Assembly: GCA_003484865.1 (NCBI GenBank)
Contig: DMZT01000338.1
Location: 1 to 9,389, forward strand
DNA from: Stenotrophomonas sp.
GTDB lineage: Bacteria > Pseudomonadota > Gammaproteobacteria > Xanthomonadales > Xanthomonadaceae
Direction: 5' to 3'
Length of the DNA stretch: 9,389 nucleotides
The notes below the pieces were generated by a model. That model saw only the letters and a list, made by a program, of their open reading frames with translations, did not search any database and had not been told where the DNA came from. The position numbers and the translations under genes are program-made. Below are positions 6,355 through 9,389 of this stretch, piece by piece; position 1 is the first letter of the stretch; each line of letters begins with the position of its first letter.

Positions 6355-6974
6355 TGGGCCGGCCGTACCTGGCGCTGGGCGATTCCTACACGATCGGCGA
6401 AGGCGTCGAGCCGTCCGGGCGCTGGCCGACGCAGTTGGCCGCCGCCCTGCGCGATATCGGCGTGGACGTGGACGATCCAACGATCATTGCCACCACCGGC
6501 TGGACCACCGACGAGCTTGAGGCCGGCATCGATGCCGACGCACCGCAGGGTCCGTTCGCGCTGGTAAGTCTGCTGATCGGGGTCAATGATCAATACCGTG
6601 GACGCAGCGTGGACGAGTACCGCCCGCGCTTCACCGCGCTGTTGCAGCGCGCGCTCGCCTTCGCCGGCGAGCGTGCACCGCGCGTGCTGGTGCTCTCGAT
6701 CCCGGACTGGGGCGTGACCCCCTATGCCGTGGCATCCGGCCGCGACCGCGTGCAGGTCGGGCAGGAACTGGATGCCTACAACGCTGCCGCTGCGGCCATC
6801 TGCGCCGAACATGGCGTGGCCTTTGTCGACATCACCGACCTGAGCCGCCAGCTGGGCGGCGAGCGCGTCATGCTGGCCGAGGATGGTCTGCATCCGTCCG
6901 CCGCGATGTACACGCTGTGGCACCAGCGCGCCTTCGAAGTCACGCGCGTGCTGTGGGCGGAGCCGACCCGCTGA
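6354..6974 (+). CDS. SGNH/GDSL-family hydrolase (esterase/lipase-like)
   Basis: A 206-residue SGNH hydrolase with all four signature blocks: block I LGDSYTIGEG with nucleophile S11, block II with G49, block III GVND with N78 (76-79), and block V DGLHPS with D177 and H180. It should hydrolyse ester or thioester bonds; the natural substrate is unknown. There is no signal peptide or membrane segment, so it is cytoplasmic, unlike secreted GDSL lipases. The ATG overlaps the aminotransferase stop codon (TGATG), the usual sign of translational coupling, with a weak GGTGG before it. It also overlaps or abuts the methyltransferase gene downstream, so the three genes look like one operon, perhaps processing one small molecule. 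Confidence 0.9.
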   Translation: MGRPYLALGDSYTIGEGVEPSGRWPTQLAAALRDIGVDVDDPTIIATTGWTTDELEAGIDADAPQGPFALVSLLIGVNDQYRGRSVDEYRPRFTALLQRALAFAGERAPRVLVLSIPDWGVTPYAVASGRDRVQVGQELDAYNAAAAAICAEHGVAFVDITDLSRQLGGERVMLAEDGLHPSAAMYTLWHQRAFEVTRVLWAEPTR

Positions 6975-7675
6975 GCGAGGCCACGCTGCCGCTGGCCAGG
7001 GAGCAGGCCCGCCGGATCGCCACGGCGTTCCTGCCGCCGCAGCGGTTCGGCAATCGCCGCGATTATTACTACAGCCGCGGCAAGCTCGGCAGTGATCCGC
7101 TGTATCCCGGCGTGCTCGCGGCGTTGAACGATGCGCCTGTGGCGCCGTTGCTGGATATCGGCTGCGGCCTGGGGCTGCTGGCCCACGTGCTGCGCCAGCA
7201 GGGCAGTGCACTTGCGTATCACGGTGTGGACATCGACGCTGGCAAGGTCGCCCGCGCCGAGCAGGCCGGTGCCCGGGCCGCGCTGCCGGATGCACGGTTC
7301 ACCTGCATGGACGCCAGCGCGGCCCTGCCCCCCCACCTCGGCAACGTCGCGTTGCTCGACGTGCTGCAGTACCTGCCCGCGCCCGCGCAGACTCAACTGC
7401 TGCACGATGCCGCCGCGCGCGTGGCACCCGGGGCGCGGCTGGTGATCCGCACCACGTTGGCTGACCACAGTGGCCGCGACCGGACCACGCGGATCACCGA
7501 CATGCTCGCGCACCTGGTGGGCTGGATGGGCACGCGTCCACGCCACTATCCCGATGCCGGGAGCCTGCGCACTCCGTTGGAAACCGCCGGGCTGCAGCTG
7601 CGGATGACACCGCTGTACGGCAATACCCCGTTCAACAACTGGCTGATCGTCGGCGATCGTCCGCTCGCTGCGTAG
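6953..7675 (+). CDS. Class I SAM-dependent methyltransferase
   Basis: About 240 residues with a Rossmann-fold methyltransferase core. From the GTG at 6953, motif I is LLDIGCGLG (66-74), the acidic residue of strand 2 is in VDID (92-95), motif II-like MDAS contains D120, and motif IV-like LLDVLQYL is at 134-141. Upstream lies RDYYYSRGKLGSDPLYPG (36-53); a similar R-Y-K-L-DP pattern is seen, from memory, in methyltransferases near aryl-polyene/xanthomonadin-type clusters, which hints at a lipid-like or polyketide-like substrate but does not prove it. The start is uncertain: GTG at 6917, GTG at 6953, or a CTG at 6971 that overlaps the upstream TGA and has GGAG 8 nt before it. Homologues probably begin at the residue encoded there. 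It is the last gene of the aminotransferase-SGNH operon. Confidence 0.87.
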   Translation: MGGADPLSEATLPLAREQARRIATAFLPPQRFGNRRDYYYSRGKLGSDPLYPGVLAALNDAPVAPLLDIGCGLGLLAHVLRQQGSALAYHGVDIDAGKVARAEQAGARAALPDARFTCMDASAALPPHLGNVALLDVLQYLPAPAQTQLLHDAAARVAPGARLVIRTTLADHSGRDRTTRITDMLAHLVGWMGTRPRHYPDAGSLRTPLETAGLQLRMTPLYGNTPFNNWLIVGDRPLAA

Positions 7676-7680
7676 TCGCC

Positions 7681-7701
7681 GTGGCTCGCGCCGCGGGCCG
7701 C
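7681..7701 (+). terminator. Hairpin after the methyltransferase gene, possible weak terminator
   Basis: GTGGCTCGC (7681-7689) pairs with GCGGGCCGC (7693-7701) as RNA through nine base pairs, two of them G-U, around a 3-nt loop. It begins 5 nt after the stop codon. No U-tract follows, so it may slow or protect rather than end the transcript. Confidence 0.3.
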
Positions 7702-7708
7702 ACACGCG

Positions 7709-7714
7709 CATACT
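7709..7714 (+). promoter_or_regulatory. Possible -10 box for the small membrane protein genes
   Basis: CATACT matches TATAAT at four of six positions and sits 29 nt before the ATG at 7744, in a GCGCATACTCCC context. I find no convincing -35 in the GC-rich DNA upstream, so the two small genes could instead be read through from the methyltransferase operon. Confidence 0.3.
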
Positions 7715-7731
7715 CCCGCCCCCCTTCCGGC

Positions 7732-7737
7732 AAGGAG
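7732..7737 (+). promoter_or_regulatory. Strong ribosome-binding site fixing the start at 7744
   Basis: AAGGAG ends 6 nt before the ATG at 7744. It decides this start against the in-frame GTG at 7681, which lies in the hairpin and has no such sequence. Confidence 0.75.
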
Positions 7738-7743
7738 CCGCCC

Positions 7744-8109
7744 ATGCCCCGACAGACCCGACATTCCGCGCTTGGCATCGCCGCGCTGATCGTCAGCGCC
7801 TGTGGCCTGGTGATGCTGCTGCTGAGCATGCATTACGCGCATGCGCCCGAACACGCGGCCATGCGCGAGCTGCCGTGGTCGCTGGCGGCGCTGCTCGGCA
7901 GCAGTGTCGGCCTGGCCATCCTGGCCCTGCTGCTCGGCCTGGGCAGCGTGCTGCAGCCGCGCCGGCGCCGCCTGTTCGGCATCATCGCGCTGCTGGTGAC
8001 GCTGGGTCTGCTGATCGCACAGCTGTCGCTTGGCGGTTGGATCCGCGACCAGTGGCACGCCTCGCATCCGCCAACAGACGCCGCGGCCGCGCAGCCCCTC
8101 ACCCCGTGA
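7744..8109 (+). CDS. Small three-helix membrane protein, function unknown
   Basis: A 121-residue inner-membrane protein I cannot assign to a named family. Hydrophobic segments lie at about 9-29, 45-68 and 77-96, followed by a hydrophilic Ala/Pro-rich tail. An HSALGIAALI motif opens the first helix and QPRRRRLFGIIALL joins helices two and three, the Arg cluster placing that loop in the cytoplasm. The layout recalls the widespread small HSGxGIAxFI-type membrane proteins. The next gene repeats the same plan, so the two look like a tandem duplication. Preceded by a perfect AAGGAG; 34 nt separate it from the next gene, so they are probably co-expressed. Confidence 0.8.
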   Translation: MPRQTRHSALGIAALIVSACGLVMLLLSMHYAHAPEHAAMRELPWSLAALLGSSVGLAILALLLGLGSVLQPRRRRLFGIIALLVTLGLLIAQLSLGGWIRDQWHASHPPTDAAAAQPLTP

Positions 8110-8132
8110 TTCCTCCGTTTCACCGCATCGAC

Positions 8133-8138
8133 AAGGAG
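8133..8138 (+). promoter_or_regulatory. Strong ribosome-binding site fixing the start at 8144
   Basis: AAGGAG ends 5 nt before the ATG at 8144, which supports this start over the longer reading frame that opens at 8030 inside the previous gene. Confidence 0.75.
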
Positions 8139-8143
8139 CCCTG

Positions 8144-8467
8144 ATGCACACCCCTCATTCCGGCATGGGTATTGCCGCGTTCATTACCGCCCTGTGCGGT
8201 GCCGTGTTGATGCTGGGCCTGATCGTCATCGCCGGCATCATCGAGACCACCACGCCCGGCGGCATGGAGGAGACCTCGATGTCGGCGATCCTGGTCGGCC
8301 TCGGCTTGATGTGCACGGCCCTGATGCAGCTGGTGGCCTTTGGCCTGGGCGTTGCCGGTGCAGTGCAGGCAGACCGCCGCCGCGTGTTCGCGATCCTCGG
8401 CCTGGTGATCTCGATCGGCAGCATCCTCGGTGTGGTGCTGCTGATGATCATCGGCTCCCTGAGCTGA
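8144..8467 (+). CDS. Small three-helix membrane protein, paralog of the preceding gene
   Basis: A 107-residue inner-membrane protein of unknown function with hydrophobic segments at about 8-32, 46-73 and 82-104. It shares with its upstream neighbour an N-terminal HSxxGIAAxI motif, a Cys-Gly pair about 10 residues later (CG at 18-19 here, 20-21 there), a glycine-rich second helix, and an Arg-rich loop leading into the third helix (QADRRRVFAILGL). It differs in lacking the long tail and in having a short acidic/Thr-rich loop (34-46) that should face the periplasm. Convergent with the deacetylase gene, 32 nt away, with no clear terminator hairpin in between. Confidence 0.8.
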   Translation: MHTPHSGMGIAAFITALCGAVLMLGLIVIAGIIETTTPGGMEETSMSAILVGLGLMCTALMQLVAFGLGVAGAVQADRRRVFAILGLVISIGSILGVVLLMIIGSLS

Positions 8468-8499
8468 TCCCCGCACTCCCGCCGGCGTAGCCCTCGGCC

Positions 8500-9276
8500 T
8501 CAGTCCGGCAGCCCGGCGTGCAGGCCACGTGCCTGCACCGCCTGCAGCACCGCCTCGATGATGGCCAGGTTGTGGCCATGTGCGGCGCCCTCGTGCAGCA
8601 GCACGATGCTGCCCGGCGCCAGATCACGGGTGATCCGTTCGACCACCTGATCGGGCGTGCACTCCACCCCGTCGAAACCGCGCGCGCTCCAGCCCACCCG
8701 GGTCAGCTGCCACTGCTTCAACGCGGGGGCCACGAATGGATTGGTCATCCCGACCACCGAGCGGTACCAGCGCGGTGGCGTGCCGGCGATCGCGGTGAGG
8801 GCCTGCTGGCATTGCGCGATCTCCGCGGCCATGGCCTGTCGCCCCAGCCGCCAGAAACGCGTCTGCGGGTGGCGGTGGCTGTGGTTGCCCAGGCTGTGCC
8901 CCCGGGCCAGCATCGCGCGGACGAGGTCCGGCTGCGCCTGCGCGCGTTCACCGACCAGGAAAAAGGTCGCCCTGGCCTCGTAGCGGTCCAGCAGATCGAG
9001 CACCGCCGGGGTTTCCGCCGACGGGCCATCATCGATGGTCAGCCACACCTTGCGGGCATCCCCGGGCAGGCGGCTGAGCACGGGGGCGTAGAAGCGGCTG
9101 TTGGGGAGGAAGACCGGCACCATGAACAGGGCATGCGTGGCCACCATCAGCGGCAGGCCGTAGCGCCAGCCCCAGGCGGCCCAGACCAGCACCACCAGCA
9201 GCTGCGACAGCACCAGCCACGGCAGCCAGCGCCAGGGGCGGCGGGGAATGCGATACAACGTTTCCGGTACGGTCAT
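8500..9276 (-). CDS. Membrane-anchored NodB-type polysaccharide deacetylase
   Basis: A 258-residue member of carbohydrate esterase family 4 (NodB homology). It should remove N-acetyl groups from an amino sugar in a glycan or lipid-linked sugar. The NodB motifs are TIDDGP (80-85, D82 as base and D83 as metal ligand), HSHRH (132-136, H132/H136 as metal ligands), an Arg at R172, and LLHEG with H228. Motif 3 is unusual: the common R-x-P-x-G is R172-S-V-V-G here. Two hydrophobic segments (about 18-37 and 41-57) precede the catalytic domain after a basic N terminus, with no signal peptide; by the positive-inside rule the domain would be cytoplasmic. An in-frame ATG at 9291 would add MASWG and is a possible leaderless start. 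Divergent from the glutaredoxin-like gene. The substrate is unknown. Confidence 0.88.
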   Translation of the reverse strand: MTVPETLYRIPRRPWRWLPWLVLSQLLVVLVWAAWGWRYGLPLMVATHALFMVPVFLPNSRFYAPVLSRLPGDARKVWLTIDDGPSAETPAVLDLLDRYEARATFFLVGERAQAQPDLVRAMLARGHSLGNHSHRHPQTRFWRLGRQAMAAEIAQCQQALTAIAGTPPRWYRSVVGMTNPFVAPALKQWQLTRVGWSARGFDGVECTPDQVVERITRDLAPGSIVLLHEGAAHGHNLAIIEAVLQAVQARGLHAGLPD

Positions 9277-9297
9277 GCCCCATGATGCCATGCCGCG

Positions 9298-9304
9298 TAG
9301 AATA
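9298..9304. promoter_or_regulatory. Overlapping divergent -10 boxes between deacetylase and glutaredoxin-like genes
   Basis: On the plus strand TAGAAT (9298-9303) lies 31 nt before the ATG at 9335. On the minus strand the same bases shifted by one read TATTCT (9304 to 9299), 7 nt before the in-frame ATG at 9291. The 58-bp intergenic space must serve both genes. No good -35 is visible for either, so this rests on the -10 boxes alone. Confidence 0.4.
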
Positions 9305-9334
9305 GGCGGTTCGCATATCCGGACCCTGACCGTC

Positions 9335-9389
9335 ATGTCCCTTGATCCCGCCCTGCGCTCGCGCATCGAATCCATTCTCAACGCCAACC
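9335..9389 (+). CDS. grxD: Probable monothiol glutaredoxin (Grx4/GrxD), first 18 codons only
   Basis: The window ends 18 codons and one base into this frame: MSLDPALRSRIESILNAN. From memory this N terminus matches xanthomonad Grx4-family glutaredoxins, which begin with a short helix ending in an (A)NR sequence before the first strand and the CGFS active site. Those proteins bind a [2Fe-2S] cluster and act in iron-sulfur cluster transfer. The active site is outside the window, so the identification rests on 18 residues. Upstream is a TAGAAT box and only a weak GGA as ribosome-binding site. Confidence 0.6.
   Translation, partial: MSLDPALRSRIESILNAN

Noticed and set aside
4906..7711. Long minus-strand open frames across the aminotransferase, SGNH and methyltransferase genes
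   Set aside because: They are shadows of genes with intact catalytic motifs and show no family features of their own.
8468..8499. Bidirectional terminator between the convergent small membrane protein and deacetylase genes
   Set aside because: The 32 bp contain GC-rich bases but no convincing stem-loop or T-run on either strand.
1..9389. CRISPR array, tRNA, rRNA, insertion sequence or phage gene
   Set aside because: None of the needed repeats, cloverleaf elements, terminal repeats or transposase/phage motifs are seen anywhere in the window.

Overview
This is a GC-rich stretch of gammaproteobacterial chromosome. It most likely comes from Stenotrophomonas, or failing that a close Xanthomonadaceae relative. 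The genus call rests on a complete SMAG-type REP element (GTAG followed by a perfect 8-bp stem and 3-nt loop) at 2506-2528, a probable second one cut by the left edge, TAGAAT/TACCAT-like -10 boxes, and the character of the proteins. No IS element, prophage gene, tRNA, rRNA or CRISPR array is visible. Coding density is high and no gene-free stretch exceeds 300 bases.

Left part (1-4895), all on the minus strand. Read in the direction of transcription, the order is rsgA (circularly permuted ribosome-assembly GTPase, 4895 to 3798), then 19 nt later a DUF1704/'QEGLA motif' protein (3778 to 2525), then a 177-bp gap rich in inverted repeats, then a 765-residue TonB-dependent outer-membrane receptor (2347 to 50). 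The DUF1704 protein carries an HExxxH zinc-protease signature plus the QEGLA glutamate. It therefore looks like a metallopeptidase related to eukaryotic MATCAP detyrosinases rather than a regulator. Its stop codon lies inside the GTAG end of the SMAG element.

Middle part (4896-7675). A 184-bp divergent intergenic region separates rsgA from a rightward, tightly packed operon: an AlaA-like aminotransferase, a leaderless-type cytoplasmic SGNH/GDSL hydrolase (overlapping TGATG junction) and a class I SAM-dependent methyltransferase whose start is ambiguous. The rsgA -10 box sits 7 nt before its ATG, which predicts a leaderless mRNA. The aminotransferase promoter is overlapped by a 13-bp (12 matching) inverted repeat.

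Right part (7676-9389). Two tandem, apparently paralogous small membrane proteins, each with a perfect AAGGAG ribosome-binding site, are followed by a convergent NodB-type polysaccharide deacetylase with two N-terminal membrane segments. Divergent from the deacetylase, the first 18 codons of a protein resembling monothiol glutaredoxin GrxD run off the right edge. Most of the window is conserved housekeeping or accessory-core material. I do not see a defence system or other dramatic new system. The best leads are the DUF1704 enzyme downstream of rsgA, the aminotransferase-esterase-methyltransferase operon, the tandem small membrane proteins and the dyad-dense regulatory DNA.
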